Positions 45,101-54,273 of a stretch of 59,967 nucleotides of DNA are shown here, piece after piece. The first letter of the stretch is position 1, and each line of letters begins with the position of its first letter. The notes under the pieces are model-generated. The model had not been told where the DNA came from, did no database searches, and saw only the letters and a program-made list of their open reading frames with translations. The position numbers and the translations under genes were made by a program. This stretch comes from Azospirillum sp. 51_20 (GTDB taxonomy: Bacteria > Pseudomonadota > Alphaproteobacteria > RF32 > CAG-239): the NCBI GenBank assembly GCA_001917175.1, contig MNTV01000035.1, positions 1-59,967 of the forward strand. Direction: 5' to 3'.

Positions 45101-45381
45101 TCGGGCTGACGTTCAGCGGCGCCTACAACACCGCCAACGAGGACATCAGCATCAAGGGGATGATCGCTCCGGCTTACGGACTGAATACGCTGATCGGACG
45201 GATTCCTCTGGTCGGCAGCCTGCTGGCCGGCAAAGACGGCACCGTGTTTGCTGCCAACTATTCGATTACGGGCAAGGCAAGTGATCCGAAAGTTCGCCTG
45301 AATCCGCTTTCGGTATTGAGTCCAAATTCGTTAAAAGACGCGGTTTCCAGCGTGTTCGGAGGAGAAGATGACAAGTTCTAA
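42166..45381 (+). CDS. Large AsmA/YhdP-like inner-membrane protein
   Basis: 1071 aa. One N-terminal membrane helix (about 15-36, VVLILILLLLFIWQLY). A long periplasmic beta-rich body follows, with a DUF3971-like central part and an AsmA-like C-terminal region near the end (LTVASFSGMVDMLTGEG, TFSGAYNTANEDISIKG). Members of this group are thought to bridge the membranes and carry phospholipids. The start overlaps the prfB stop as ATGA. The HAD gene overlaps its 3' end by 14 bp. Confidence 0.9.
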   Translation: MKKVSNRLYLARKIFDYTVVLILILLLLFIWQLYRGPIAVPFLKPYIIAALNQDNENAEVTVDSVNIELVRSIKPIKIIAKNVVYEENDGHMRINAPGVAVSFSIRALLQGVIAPSSIEVNNPSVYIFTDYGVRDKNRAAEVSRKQIDYYVTAFEEFLERFNSPDRTYSESYINDIEINNGKVEFHEVDLGRKWEFADLNYNFERNLTDIETEISGSVKLRDKLVSVGMEARYRPSDNRLAAQIYFSDLVPADIVDTYVNGGARRDWYNVNLPINGKIAALINFNEFLKNRGDLIEAVDTALEKIKFQLEGGRGFILFDTGDADSRYDISSFMLEGEINGGLDRVAIENADFYLGEQKVTLGFNVSGLEDYLLEDSKKNLRLSLTADIRKLKFDDLYTYWPRYVAPDAWEWCRDSIFGGDAKNARFEFDFGYDEKTKTFGLTDLKGKAYIADSNLRYINTMPMVNNVYGVFSVTPTSINIALDKAVSDGIMLSEGNVLIYDLDKYNNYIDIRLFSNSSIADALKLIDHKPLEFTSQMGLHPEVIEGEADTELGLKFELKKDLDYDDVNVTVNSKLHNVRIKDAVDGRPITAKELELAVDNDGMSVKGDAEFDGIPLKIVWDERFKTDKPYRSRYQASLKLDAAGAEKFGLDYEMLKPPYFEGSAEVEATATQGGDDKLTVDLKAKLQKAVMNYSFLGFYKPAGAAADFGAKLVFAKKQLTSIPDFKLHKSDFDIAGKISFDKKGAVRVVDIGKIKGPKTQAGAKIEMPSGKNGVVKINISGDSYDLSEFFDRGKNSSAAAGEAENDWEKTPDVDVNIAVNRLWTNPDVSVTGFAGSARLRNGVGVHEVHMIGNYDHNRSMNLKVDYVPRPNGEWLLSVSSNHAGNTLRFLRIYNDMHGGNLQIEAKKGADGEFIGHAKIRDFSLHNTPLLARLLTVASFSGMVDMLTGEGMTFSHFDAPFKYKNRILSVKSGKTYGNVVGLTFSGAYNTANEDISIKGMIAPAYGLNTLIGRIPLVGSLLAGKDGTVFAANYSITGKASDPKVRLNPLSVLSPNSLKDAVSSVFGGEDDKF

Positions 45382-45847
45382 ATATAAGATCGGCATAGAC
45401 TTTCACGGCGTAATTACCGCTTCTCCGGCGTTTTTCCGCGACTTTACCGCGCTGGCGTTTGACCGCGATTATGAAGTTTTCGTCATTTCGGGAGGACCTT
45501 ATCTGGTGGTGAAGAACTTTCTCGATTCCTGGAAGATCCGATACAACAACATTTTTTCGCTGATCGACCATTTTGCCAGCCGCGGACAAGTCAAATATTT
45601 TCCCAACGGCAACTTCAAAGTGCCGGACGAATTGTGGGACAAGGCAAAAGCGGAGTATTGCCTGCAAAACGGCATTGACATCCAGATCGACGACACGCCG
45701 GGTTACGGCGCGTCTTTTTCCACCCCTTTCTGCTGCTACAATCCGGAAAACCGGACTTGTGAAGTCGGCGGAAAAGTCATCGACTTCAACGCTTCTCCCG
45801 AACAGTCGCTGCGGGAAGTGGAAGAGTTTTTGTCCCGCAAACACTAA
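45368..45847 (+). CDS. HAD-like hydrolase family protein
   Basis: 159 aa. It opens KIGIDFHGVITASPAFF, a HAD motif I variant with Asp but His in place of the usual second Asp region (DFHG). Motif II-like VFVISGGP and an acidic IQIDDTPGYG near 115-125 fit motif III/IV. It is small, with no cap domain, so it is most likely a phosphatase-like protein of unknown substrate. Overlaps the preceding gene by 14 bp and is followed by a terminator. Confidence 0.75.
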   Translation: MTSSKYKIGIDFHGVITASPAFFRDFTALAFDRDYEVFVISGGPYLVVKNFLDSWKIRYNNIFSLIDHFASRGQVKYFPNGNFKVPDELWDKAKAEYCLQNGIDIQIDDTPGYGASFSTPFCCYNPENRTCEVGGKVIDFNASPEQSLREVEEFLSRKH

Positions 45848-45928
45848 AGCGCTGCCGCCGGAAAAAGATAAAAACAAAAGGTTCTTCTTTTCGGGCGATA
45901 AGAATTTTCAGGCGATAACCCGGGCAAT

Positions 45929-45962
45929 AAAAAAGCTCCCGGCCGGATCCGGGAGCTTTTTT
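45929..45962. terminator. Bidirectional terminator
   Basis: 14-bp stem AAAAAAGCTCCCGG / CCGGGAGCTTTTTT with a 6-nt loop, between the convergent HAD and autotransporter genes. Confidence 0.9.
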
Positions 45963-45996
45963 GACGACCTGATTTGCAGATGTAAAATCTTGCCGG

Positions 45997-48900
45997 TTAC
46001 CAGGCGTAATTCAACCCGATGCCGAAAGCCGCGGCGTCGTACGAACTGCCGTAAGTGTAGTGCGTCCAACCGTAGAAGGACAGGCGGTTCCCAAAGCCGT
46101 AACGGCCGCCGAGTTCGATTCTGCCGAGCGTCTGATTGCGGAGAGAATTGGTCGGCCGCAGACTGTCGATCCTGACGTCGCCGCTGTCGCCGAACGTTTG
46201 TATGACGGAAGGACGGATGTAAACTTTGGCCGTTCCCTCGTCGTAATAAAACGTTTTCTCCAGCTTGATGCCGGCTTCCGCTTCAAAGTAGTTCAAATTG
46301 TCGTATGCGGCCGTCGTTCCCGCCCGGTCGTGAATGTCGCCGTAGTTGATATGGGCGTAGGAAATGCCGAGCGACGGTTCCAACGTCAGCGTTTTGCCCA
46401 AACCGTAAACGTAACCGGTTTCCAGACTGCCGCCGAACTGATCGGCGTCGGTGTCCGTCTTAATGGTACCGTCGTCGGTTTTGACGTCGGCTTTTTGAAT
46501 GCCGCCGAAAACCGTGCTCATGACATACAGGCGGTTTTTATCGAAGCGGTAATACAAGCCGCCCAGCCAGCTGTCGATGTCAATGCGGCTGCCAAGGGTC
46601 GAGTTGTAATACGTTCCTTTGCCGGAAAGGTCATACTGTCCGCGGCGGTATGCGGCGAAAACGCCGAGTTTGTTATGTGCATCGGCCTGGATGTCGAAAC
46701 CGCCGGTAATGCCCCAGACGTCGGCTTCCATGTCGACCGGCTTGTCGATATTTGCGTTTTGATAGCCGGCGTCTATCCAGACGTTGCGCAAAACGCTGCC
46801 GTCATATGCTTCGTCATAAACGCCGCAGCAGTTGTTGCTGAATATTTTGCCGGCGGCGACTTTGGCGGAAATTATTCTGCTGAGGCCGCGGGTCAGTTCT
46901 GCCGCGGCGGCAGGCAATCCGCCGTAGGCAACATATTCCGGCGCCACCGGACGAACGACCGGCGGCTGCGGCTCGGGTTCCGGTATCGGGGTCGGTTCCG
47001 CTTCCTTCGGGAACAGCCATTGTTTGTTAACCGCGTCATATTTGACGGAAATGTTATATTCGTACGGGTTGCCGACCATGCGCGAAATGACGAAACCGCC
47101 TTTGGTCGCGTCGTCGTCGTCCGGCGTGTTGGCAAAAACGATGTCTTCCGTTTGTTTAACGCTGCTCAGCATATTGAGAATGAGACCGGTGGTGCCGGTC
47201 AGATCGCCGCTGATGTTAAGAACGTCGGAAACGTTTTCGGCCGTGTTGACGTCCAGCCGGATGGCGGCGCCGTCGGCCCGGTAACCTTTCAGGTTGACGG
47301 TGCCGATGGTGTTGTTGGCAATGTCCAGCATGGCGTTTGTCAGTTCAACAAACTGATTGTCGAGAAATGCTTCCGATTTCAGCACCAGCGACGTATCGGC
47401 CACGTTCAGTTTTTCCGCGTTGTCAACTCTGCCGTTTAGCACCAGGTTGCCGCTGCCGTCGCCGGTAATGTTGATCAAGTAGCCGTTTTCGCCGTTAATG
47501 CCGCCGTTAAACGTCATCGTGCCTTTGTTGGTGATGTTGATGTCAAGCCGCGTTCCCTGCCGCATGTAAATGTCGTTGCTGCCGGAGGCGTCGGTATTGC
47601 CGTCAAAGGTCATGTCGTCGTTGTCGGCGATCAGCGTCAAGTCTCCGGCGTTGTCAATCGCGCCGCCGTTGCCTTCGGAAGCGTTGTTGGTAAAGTCGGT
47701 GTTTTGAATTGTCAGTTGTCCGCGGTTGACAATCACGCCGCCGTGGCCGTCGTTGCGGTTGTTGCTGAAGCTGCTGTCGGTGATGGTGGTGATGCCGCTG
47801 TTGTCGAGTATTCCCGTCATCGCGTCATTCAGCGTCGTTTCCTGAACGTCGAGAATTTCGTTTTTCTTGACGATCGATTGCGGGCGTTTCAGGCTTTTGG
47901 AAGCGATCACCAGCTGATTGCCCTGCTGCTCGAATTTGTAAGTGAGGTTGTTGTATATCTTTGTGTAGCTGCCAAGATTGTTGATCGTCAGCCCGGCATT
48001 GTCAAAAATCGTAATTTTGTCGCCGACGTTGCCGTAATCGTCAAAGCGGATGTTGAAGATGCCGATGCTGCCTTCGGCTTTTTCCGTGTTGATGCTGTCG
48101 GATAAGCCTTGGTTAAAATTGGCGCCGAACTCAAACAGCGAATTGCCGGAAACGGTCAGTTCGTTTAACTTCAGACTTTGATATGAATCGTATTTGAGGC
48201 TGAGCAGCGAATTGTTCAGTTGCAAAGAAGTTGATTTGTCGCCGAAATTGGCATGATGTCCGTCATAGCTTCCAAACGTCAGGTTGACGTCGTCGGCGGT
48301 GACGGAAGAAGCGTTGTTGACGGTGTCGGCGAAAAAGATGTTCCCTTTGCCCGTGCCGGAACCGTTGCCTTTCAGGACAATAGAATATTGTTTGTCATAA
48401 TTGATTTCCGTTCCCGTGTCGTTAACGTCGCCGCCGTCGATCTGATCAAGAAAAGTAATGTGTCCGCCGCCGGAAACGTCGAAAGTCAGCACCGTGTCGG
48501 CGATGTCCGTGTCCATGAAAATCGCGTTGTTGACCCGGTTGCCGTCGGTTATCGTATAGTTGCCGGAAAATTGAATGTTTTTACCCTTGCTGGCCAGCGT
48601 CAGGTTGTCGGAAGTGTAAATGGCGCCGCCGAGAGCCATGCCTTTTCCTTCCGCGTAGTTGCCGATAAAGCTGCCGCTGATGACACCGATGGTTGCCAGA
48701 TTGTTTTTGTTATAGCTGTAGTTGTAGATTGCGCCGCCGTAAGCGTGAGTGTTGGCGTTTGAAGCGTGGTTGCCGATGAAATTGCCGGTAATATCGCCGA
48801 TGGTGGCTGTCTGTGCCGCGGCATTGGTCGAGTTGTAAATGGCGCCGCCGTAAGACGGCCAGGTCGATTCGGAAACCGCGCTGTTGCCGATGAAATCGCC

Positions 48901-49368
48901 GGTGATGTTGCCGATGGAGGTGCTGCCGCCGTTGAGCGGACGGTTGTAGATGGCACCGCCCTGCGGTCCGTTGAAGAGATTTCCCTCAACGCTGTTGTTG
49001 ACAAAGTCGCCGGTAATGTTGCCGATGTCCCAGGAATTGAATACCGTGTCCGTCCGATTGGTGATTGCCGCGCCGTTTCCTCCGGTCTGTCCGAAAAAGT
49101 TGCCGGTAATGTCTTGGCCTTTCATGTCTTCGTCAAGCGGTTCATGGCTTACGGCGCCTTCTTTTATGTTGTATTTGTAATAAGTAACGGCAGCCTGACC
49201 GTTTTCGTCGATTTCAACCAACGAAAAATCGGCCTCTTCGGCAGAAGAAACGTTGGTGATTTCATAGATGCTGTCATCTTCCAAAGTCGGTGTATACGCT
49301 GCCCGGCCGGCGGTTGTCGACAACAAAAGGGAAACAGTCAATCCGATAATGATAGTCTTGTTTTTCAT
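45997..49368 (-). CDS. Autotransporter with Pmp-like passenger
   Basis: 1123 aa from MKNKTIIIGLTVSLLLSTTAG (signal peptide). The passenger has four N-terminal repeats of the form GNITGDFIGNS...GGAIYN (about 90-250), rich in GGAI and FxxN motifs like chlamydial polymorphic membrane proteins, and beta-helix-like repeats after that. A proline-rich linker (EPTPIPEPEPQPPVV) leads to a C-terminal beta-barrel of about 290 residues ending GSSYDAAAFGIGLNYAW. It is exported by type V secretion and is probably an adhesin. A 36-bp tandem duplication with TATAAT boxes lies upstream. A second autotransporter with a near-identical end starts the right border of the window. Confidence 0.93.
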   Translation of the reverse strand: MKNKTIIIGLTVSLLLSTTAGRAAYTPTLEDDSIYEITNVSSAEEADFSLVEIDENGQAAVTYYKYNIKEGAVSHEPLDEDMKGQDITGNFFGQTGGNGAAITNRTDTVFNSWDIGNITGDFVNNSVEGNLFNGPQGGAIYNRPLNGGSTSIGNITGDFIGNSAVSESTWPSYGGAIYNSTNAAAQTATIGDITGNFIGNHASNANTHAYGGAIYNYSYNKNNLATIGVISGSFIGNYAEGKGMALGGAIYTSDNLTLASKGKNIQFSGNYTITDGNRVNNAIFMDTDIADTVLTFDVSGGGHITFLDQIDGGDVNDTGTEINYDKQYSIVLKGNGSGTGKGNIFFADTVNNASSVTADDVNLTFGSYDGHHANFGDKSTSLQLNNSLLSLKYDSYQSLKLNELTVSGNSLFEFGANFNQGLSDSINTEKAEGSIGIFNIRFDDYGNVGDKITIFDNAGLTINNLGSYTKIYNNLTYKFEQQGNQLVIASKSLKRPQSIVKKNEILDVQETTLNDAMTGILDNSGITTITDSSFSNNRNDGHGGVIVNRGQLTIQNTDFTNNASEGNGGAIDNAGDLTLIADNDDMTFDGNTDASGSNDIYMRQGTRLDINITNKGTMTFNGGINGENGYLINITGDGSGNLVLNGRVDNAEKLNVADTSLVLKSEAFLDNQFVELTNAMLDIANNTIGTVNLKGYRADGAAIRLDVNTAENVSDVLNISGDLTGTTGLILNMLSSVKQTEDIVFANTPDDDDATKGGFVISRMVGNPYEYNISVKYDAVNKQWLFPKEAEPTPIPEPEPQPPVVRPVAPEYVAYGGLPAAAAELTRGLSRIISAKVAAGKIFSNNCCGVYDEAYDGSVLRNVWIDAGYQNANIDKPVDMEADVWGITGGFDIQADAHNKLGVFAAYRRGQYDLSGKGTYYNSTLGSRIDIDSWLGGLYYRFDKNRLYVMSTVFGGIQKADVKTDDGTIKTDTDADQFGGSLETGYVYGLGKTLTLEPSLGISYAHINYGDIHDRAGTTAAYDNLNYFEAEAGIKLEKTFYYDEGTAKVYIRPSVIQTFGDSGDVRIDSLRPTNSLRNQTLGRIELGGRYGFGNRLSFYGWTHYTYGSSYDAAAFGIGLNYAW

Positions 49369-49529
49369 TGTGTTCAGTCCTTTTTTCCAAAGCAATGTTC
49401 ATCGGGTTGAAGTAGACAAAGCGATTGTGAAAAGCAGGTTTGCTCTAAAAAAACTCATTAAAACGATCCTTTTTTCAAAGCAGGAATTTTTTTCTTTCAA
49501 CGATGAATTAACTCATTGATAAAAATGAT

Positions 49530-49601
49530 TAATCGGGTATTATACAAAAATGAAAACTGGACAATTAATCGGGTATTATACAAAAATGAAAACTGGACAA
49601 T
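49530..49601 (-). repeat. 36-bp perfect tandem duplication carrying TATAAT boxes
   Basis: Units 49530-49565 and 49566-49601 are identical. Each contains TATAAT on the minus strand (49539-49544 and 49575-49580), facing the autotransporter gene about 170 bp away. Probably a duplicated promoter. Confidence 0.75.
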
Positions 49602-49610
49602 ATGCGTGTT

Positions 49611-49634
49611 GAAAAAAAAGGATCCTTTTTTTTC
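49611..49634. promoter_or_regulatory. 24-bp perfect palindrome
   Basis: G A8 GGATCC T8 C, centred on 49622/49623, ten bp from the tandem duplication. It could be a weak bidirectional terminator or a protein site; its stem is mostly A-T. Confidence 0.45.
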
Positions 49635-49805
49635 GAACGTTCCACTCTTGTAAAAATTATGCAGTAAGGTATTGATTCTTATTCATATATTTGAAATACA
49701 AAAGAACAAAAATTTTCTTCAGGCTTGTTTATGTTTTTTGTGCAAAAGTGCAATAAAATCGTTTGTCTGCCGGGGTATCTGTCTGCCGGAGTGCTTTGCA
49801 GCGAC

Positions 49806-49835
49806 AAAAAAACTCCCCGGAAAACCCGGGGAGTT
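49806..49835 (-). terminator. Terminator of the amino-acid binding protein gene
   Basis: Stem AACTCCCCGG / CCGGGGAGTT (49811-49820 with 49826-49835), followed on the minus strand by a T-run. Confidence 0.8.
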
Positions 49836-49858
49836 TGATTTTTAGAGCCGGAAGAACA

Positions 49859-50908
49859 TCAAATAAACGGTACCGAAAACATCAGCCCTTTGTTTTTCAA
49901 CAGGTTGTTTTCGTTGCGTTTGATTTTGAACTGCGAGCCTTCGCCCAGCTCTTTTTCAAACACTTCGCCGTAGTTTCCGCTTTCCTTCAGATAGGTTTGC
50001 AGCCATGTCGGCGCCAGCTTGAAACGCTTCCACAATTGTTCGTCCAAGCCCAGCAGGTTGCGGGTTGAGGGGTCTGTCGAACTGACGTGGATGTCGACGT
50101 TTTTGGAGGTAAGGCCGGTTTCTTCCGCCTGCTTGACCGCGTTCATCGTCCATTTGATAATGCTTTTTAACATGGTGTTGTCTTTGTCGGCATAAACGTA
50201 AATCGGGCGGACGGTAATAGTTTCCGGCAGCATTTCGACGTCGGAAACGCCGGCCGGGCTGTGAATGACGATGTCGCGCAGAATCATCGAATTGCCGGTA
50301 AACAACTGGCAGCGGTTGAGCAGAAACGCCTCTTTGGCCCGCTGGATGTTGGGAAACGTCAGAAACGAGAAGTCGAGCTGATATTTGTCATTGTAGACTT
50401 TCAGTTTGGCCAGATCGTCGCTGTTGTTGACCACGCAGACTTTTTTGCCTCTGTAGGCTTCCATGGAAGTAGCGCCTTTGACGGCATGTGCCAGAAAGAC
50501 CTGCCGGTCATAATACCAGACGTCGACCGGCGCGGCGCGGGTCGACATTTCGGTCGTGGCCGAAAACGGCAGTCCGCCGATCATAACGTCGATTTTGTTG
50601 GTGTAAAAGGCGTTTGACACCTGGTTTGAAAAAAGCGGCACCATCTCGATTCTGTCGCTTCTGCCGAAAACGGCGGTGGAAAGCATTTTGCACAATTCGA
50701 CGTCAATTCCCTGCCAGTTGCCTTTTTCATCCCGCCAGGCGAGAATTTTATTGCCGGTTTCCGTCCCGCAGTAGATTTTGCCGCGGGTGTGAATGTAGTG
50801 CAGGCCGGCGTTGACGGTCGGTTTGGGGGCGGCGGCAAAGGCCGGTGCGGCGGCCAGCGCCGAGAATGCGAGGCATAACCATAATTTTAGTTTCATTTTA
50901 ACAACCAT
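49859..50908 (-). CDS. Periplasmic amino-acid binding protein (AapJ/BztA-like)
   Basis: 349 aa; an internal ATG at 50896 (MKLKLWLCLAFSALAAAPAFA) is an equally good start and fits the signal peptide better. The mature type II solute-binding domain shows RGKIYCGTETGNK, WQGIDVELCKMLSTAVFG and the family pattern DVMIGGLPFSATTEMS. It resembles general L-amino-acid binding proteins. No transporter genes are adjacent, so it is a second orphan binding protein in the window. Divergent from mlaC. Confidence 0.9.
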   Translation of the reverse strand: MVVKMKLKLWLCLAFSALAAAPAFAAAPKPTVNAGLHYIHTRGKIYCGTETGNKILAWRDEKGNWQGIDVELCKMLSTAVFGRSDRIEMVPLFSNQVSNAFYTNKIDVMIGGLPFSATTEMSTRAAPVDVWYYDRQVFLAHAVKGATSMEAYRGKKVCVVNNSDDLAKLKVYNDKYQLDFSFLTFPNIQRAKEAFLLNRCQLFTGNSMILRDIVIHSPAGVSDVEMLPETITVRPIYVYADKDNTMLKSIIKWTMNAVKQAEETGLTSKNVDIHVSSTDPSTRNLLGLDEQLWKRFKLAPTWLQTYLKESGNYGEVFEKELGEGSQFKIKRNENNLLKNKGLMFSVPFI

Positions 50909-50955
50909 TTTGCTATTATGACTTCAGAATGATTGCTAATATAGGGCATTTTTTT

Positions 50956-51600
50956 ATGAAAAGTAACTGTTTTTTACGACTTATCATTTTTTTTGTGCTG
51001 CTGACGCTTGCCCTGCCGGCGGCGGCCGAACCTTTGAGCGAAGCGGAAGCGCGCGCGTTCGGCGAAACCAAGGGCAGAGAGCTGTTGAACACTTTTGCCG
51101 AAAAAGATCCGGCGGTAAAGTATAAGAAGCTGGACGAGCTTTTTTTAAATTATGTGGATCTTGACTATATTTCGCGATTCGTCGTTGGCAAATACTGGCG
51201 GCAGATGAGCGCGGAACAGCAGAAGAAATATCAGGAGCTGTTTACCCGTTATGCCTTAAACGTCTATAAGGGCTTTCCGCTTAGTTTTGACGACAATCTG
51301 GATTTTGTGATTTCCGATGTTGAGCGCGACGGGGAATATGCGCTGGTGCGCACCAATATAGATTACCGCGGCATGGACGGCAAGGCGACGACTTTTTTGG
51401 TTGAATTCCGGGTGCATAAGAAAAACGGGCGGATTATGATAACCGACATCAAAGTGGCGGAAAGTTCGCTCATCCTTTCTTATCGCGGCCGTTTTTATCA
51501 GATGATTGCCGATGCGGACGAGGAAATGGAATGGTTTTTGGAAGATTTTGAGCTGCTTGCGGATTCGGGGGAAAAATTCTATTCCGAAACGGAAGAATAG
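50956..51600 (+). CDS. mlaC: MlaC-family phospholipid-binding protein
   Basis: 214 aa from MKSNCFLRLIIFF; a 9-codon extension to 50929 is possible. Signal peptide to about residue 24 (LPAAA). The mature domain fits MlaC/Ttg2D: FLNYVDLDYISRFVVGKYWRQMSAEQQKKYQ, and later RIMITDIKVAESSLILSYRG. MlaC carries phospholipids across the periplasm to the MlaFEDB importer. The other mla genes are not here. Confidence 0.92.
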   Translation: MKSNCFLRLIIFFVLLTLALPAAAEPLSEAEARAFGETKGRELLNTFAEKDPAVKYKKLDELFLNYVDLDYISRFVVGKYWRQMSAEQQKKYQELFTRYALNVYKGFPLSFDDNLDFVISDVERDGEYALVRTNIDYRGMDGKATTFLVEFRVHKKNGRIMITDIKVAESSLILSYRGRFYQMIADADEEMEWFLEDFELLADSGEKFYSETEE

Positions 51601-51625
51601 TTCGAAGAAACATGCCGTTGTTTGC

Positions 51626-51672
51626 AAATCCCCGGTTTGCCGCCGCAAGCCGGGGATTTCTTTTCCGTTTTT
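51626..51672 (+). terminator. Terminator after mlaC
   Basis: 15-bp stem (51626-51640 with 51645-51659, one G-U pair), CGCC loop, then a T-rich tail. The following 350 bp up to the lipoprotein gene are very AT-rich with no gene; TATAAT near 51894 is a promoter candidate. Confidence 0.82.
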
Positions 51673-52022
51673 CCTCCGGCCTGAAAAGGCAAAAGCAAAA
51701 AATGGACAAAAAATAAAAAATGGCGGAAATCGTTGCCGGATAAAGCTTTTAGTAAATACAACAGGTTGGCAAGGGCGAATGTTTAACAAAAAATAGCCTA
51801 AAAAATGTTTTTTTCGCAAAAACCGCTTGCTTCCCGAAAATATTTATGCTACATTAACACTATAAAAAATAATTTTATTTAATTACATTGTCTTATAATT
51901 CAAAATTGCTTTTCTTGAAAATAAAGGAAAGAAAGGAAGAGTTTCGGGTATTTTTTCGGTACGGAGACTTCTGAAGACATGTAATTTTCTAAACCCAGTA
52001 AATAACAAAAAAAATAGACAAT

Positions 52023-54218
52023 ATGATGGCGCAGAAAATTTTTAGGAACATCTACGTGATGTTCACTTTAGTAGTTATGTCTTTTGTGGTTGCATCTTGC
52101 GACAAATCTGAAGACGAGTTTTTGTTGAATACCTATAACAACGGTGGCAACAATAATAGCGAGATCACGATTAATGTGAAGCGCGATGCCGAAAACGGTA
52201 TCATTGAAGCTTCTCGTGAAGTCAACGGTCTCCGTCAGGATACAACCATTACGGTTGCTCTTGGCGCAGTGAACTTCGAGATTACTCCGGTTGATACCAT
52301 TAAGGTGGCTTCCGCAGAAGTAATTCGTTCCAACTTTGCCGAAGTCGGTGAAGCCGAGGTAGAAGAATATGAAGAAAACGGTGTTTATTTCACCAAGACT
52401 TCAAAATCCTACCGCGATGAACTCACCGGTTATGCCAAGGATATCAACATCTCTTATCTTGACGCATACACTTACGTATGGGGCAAGAAAGTTGAATTCC
52501 CGCAGGCAAACGGCGCAGTTGAAGTTGTTGAGGAAATCAACCTTCTCGACGAAGGTATCAAAGAAAAGATGCATTACTATACAGCTACCACTCAGTATAA
52601 AGTTGCTTTCATGGAAGGCAGCTCTGTTGAGAAAGGTCTGGAAGTGTTGGCTATCGACGCCGATGATACTTTGTTGAGCACCGAAAAAACCGACGAGGGT
52701 TACGAAACCCTTACGTCTACTACAGCTAAGAGCTGGATCGAGATCACTCGTACATACAAAATTTCCGGCGCAGTTGCTACTCGTTACGAAGTTGTTCTGA
52801 ACAACGGCGTTTCTGCTCCTGCTTACGAAGTGATGAATGTTGAGTCTTTCAATCTTTCTTCCAAAGGTGCAAACCTGGAAGAAGCTTCTGTTTCCGGCAA
52901 CCGCGAAGAAGGTAACATCAAAGTTACTTCCTATCGTCAGAACTATGTCGTAGGCAACAACATCTTCGATCGTACATTTGTTCTCTCTTATGAGACAGCC
53001 GTATTGACCGTTGATGACAAGACTTTCGACATGCCGAGCCGCAAATATGAGAACGTAACCGACGGTAACTTCAATATCACCGATATGGAAGGCATCACCG
53101 GTTATGACCGCGTACTGTACACTCATAATATGAGCGCTACTTTCAACGGTAACTCTGTTGCAGCAAAGGCAGAAGTTGAACTCCGCATGGTAGAAGTTAA
53201 GGACGAGCTCATCAGCCGCGTGATCGTGGAAGACGGCAAAGATTATATCAATGCTTCAACTACGAAATCTTGGGTTAAAGTTAAGGAAGTATGGTCTGTA
53301 GGCGGCGAAAAGGTATATACCAAGTCAGTTAACCTGATTAACGGTATTGCTGCTCCTGCTAAGATCACAAAGATCCTTGCCAGCTTTGACCTGAACAGCG
53401 CAGCTGCTTCTCTTGGCGGTGAAAAACTGGTTAAGACTGAAACTAAGGGTGATTTCAAGGTTATGACTTACGAGCGCACCTATACGGTAGCAAACGATAA
53501 GTTTACCCGCGTTTTCACTTTGAGCTATCAGAAAGCCGTTTACACCGTGATCAACCACGATATGCCTTATTCCGAATATGAAAACGTTGCAGACAATGGC
53601 TTCAACATGAGCGATATGTCCAATACGACTCAGAACGGTAAGACTTATAACCGCAAGAACTACGTTCATGCTATGAGCGCAATGTTCAACGGTTACGATG
53701 CCAAGGCCAACGCCGAAGCAGAGTTGTTGGTTGAAGTTGAAACTCCCCGTGACACCCCGTCTTGGTTAGGCAACCCGACCGGAGCAAAATATACCCGCGT
53801 GCAGAAAGCTGCCGGACAGAAGTTCATGGACATGATCGTTTTCACTTATGAGAACGGTGTTGTTATGGCTCCTAACGGCAAGGTAGACATGAGTTTGATC
53901 TATGCTTTCAACGCATCTGTAGCATCTGCAAACGGCGTAGACGTTTGTATCAACGGTGCATACAGCGGTGTATTCGGCAACGGTAAATGGCAGCCCGCCA
54001 AAATTACCATGGTAAGCGGTCGTTGGATCTATGCAGGCAAGTCCTCTTCTTGGGATCACACTGTAATGGAAACTAACGCTGTAACCCTTGGTATCGGTGT
54101 TGACGTTACTCCGATTCCGAGCGCGCAGAAGACTACAATCAGCAACGGTAAGATCACTATTTCTTACGCTGCTAATAACGGTAGCACAACTGCAAATTCT
54201 TCTCTGTCATTGCGTTAA
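52023..54218 (+). CDS. Giant modular lipoprotein, two full modules
   Basis: 731 aa. Lipoprotein signal with VASC (Bacteroidota-like, Asp/Lys/Ser after Cys). A common N-terminal part (to about 223) contains a divergent module-like segment. Module 1 is about 224-402 and module 2 about 403-576, each with SW[IV]-(K/E)-(V/I), an (R/K)xYTV core, an FxYxxAV strand and an AxFNG segment. A conserved C-terminal domain (about 580-731) ends SSLSLR. Codon use is biased toward T-ending codons unlike its paralogue, suggesting high expression. The leader is A-rich with no SD. Probably surface-exposed; function unknown. Confidence 0.92.
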   Translation: MMAQKIFRNIYVMFTLVVMSFVVASCDKSEDEFLLNTYNNGGNNNSEITINVKRDAENGIIEASREVNGLRQDTTITVALGAVNFEITPVDTIKVASAEVIRSNFAEVGEAEVEEYEENGVYFTKTSKSYRDELTGYAKDINISYLDAYTYVWGKKVEFPQANGAVEVVEEINLLDEGIKEKMHYYTATTQYKVAFMEGSSVEKGLEVLAIDADDTLLSTEKTDEGYETLTSTTAKSWIEITRTYKISGAVATRYEVVLNNGVSAPAYEVMNVESFNLSSKGANLEEASVSGNREEGNIKVTSYRQNYVVGNNIFDRTFVLSYETAVLTVDDKTFDMPSRKYENVTDGNFNITDMEGITGYDRVLYTHNMSATFNGNSVAAKAEVELRMVEVKDELISRVIVEDGKDYINASTTKSWVKVKEVWSVGGEKVYTKSVNLINGIAAPAKITKILASFDLNSAAASLGGEKLVKTETKGDFKVMTYERTYTVANDKFTRVFTLSYQKAVYTVINHDMPYSEYENVADNGFNMSDMSNTTQNGKTYNRKNYVHAMSAMFNGYDAKANAEAELLVEVETPRDTPSWLGNPTGAKYTRVQKAAGQKFMDMIVFTYENGVVMAPNGKVDMSLIYAFNASVASANGVDVCINGAYSGVFGNGKWQPAKITMVSGRWIYAGKSSSWDHTVMETNAVTLGIGVDVTPIPSAQKTTISNGKITISYAANNGSTTANSSLSLR

Positions 54219-54273
54219 TTTTTTACGTTGTGAACAGGTAAAGAACGTTCGTGTCTAAGGATACTCTCTCATC

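Larger units (their letters stand above)
49369..49858. other. Upstream region of the autotransporter gene
   Basis: 490 bp with no gene. It contains the autotransporter leader, a 36-bp tandem duplication, a 24-bp A/T-flanked palindrome and the terminator of the amino-acid binding protein gene. Confidence 0.6.
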
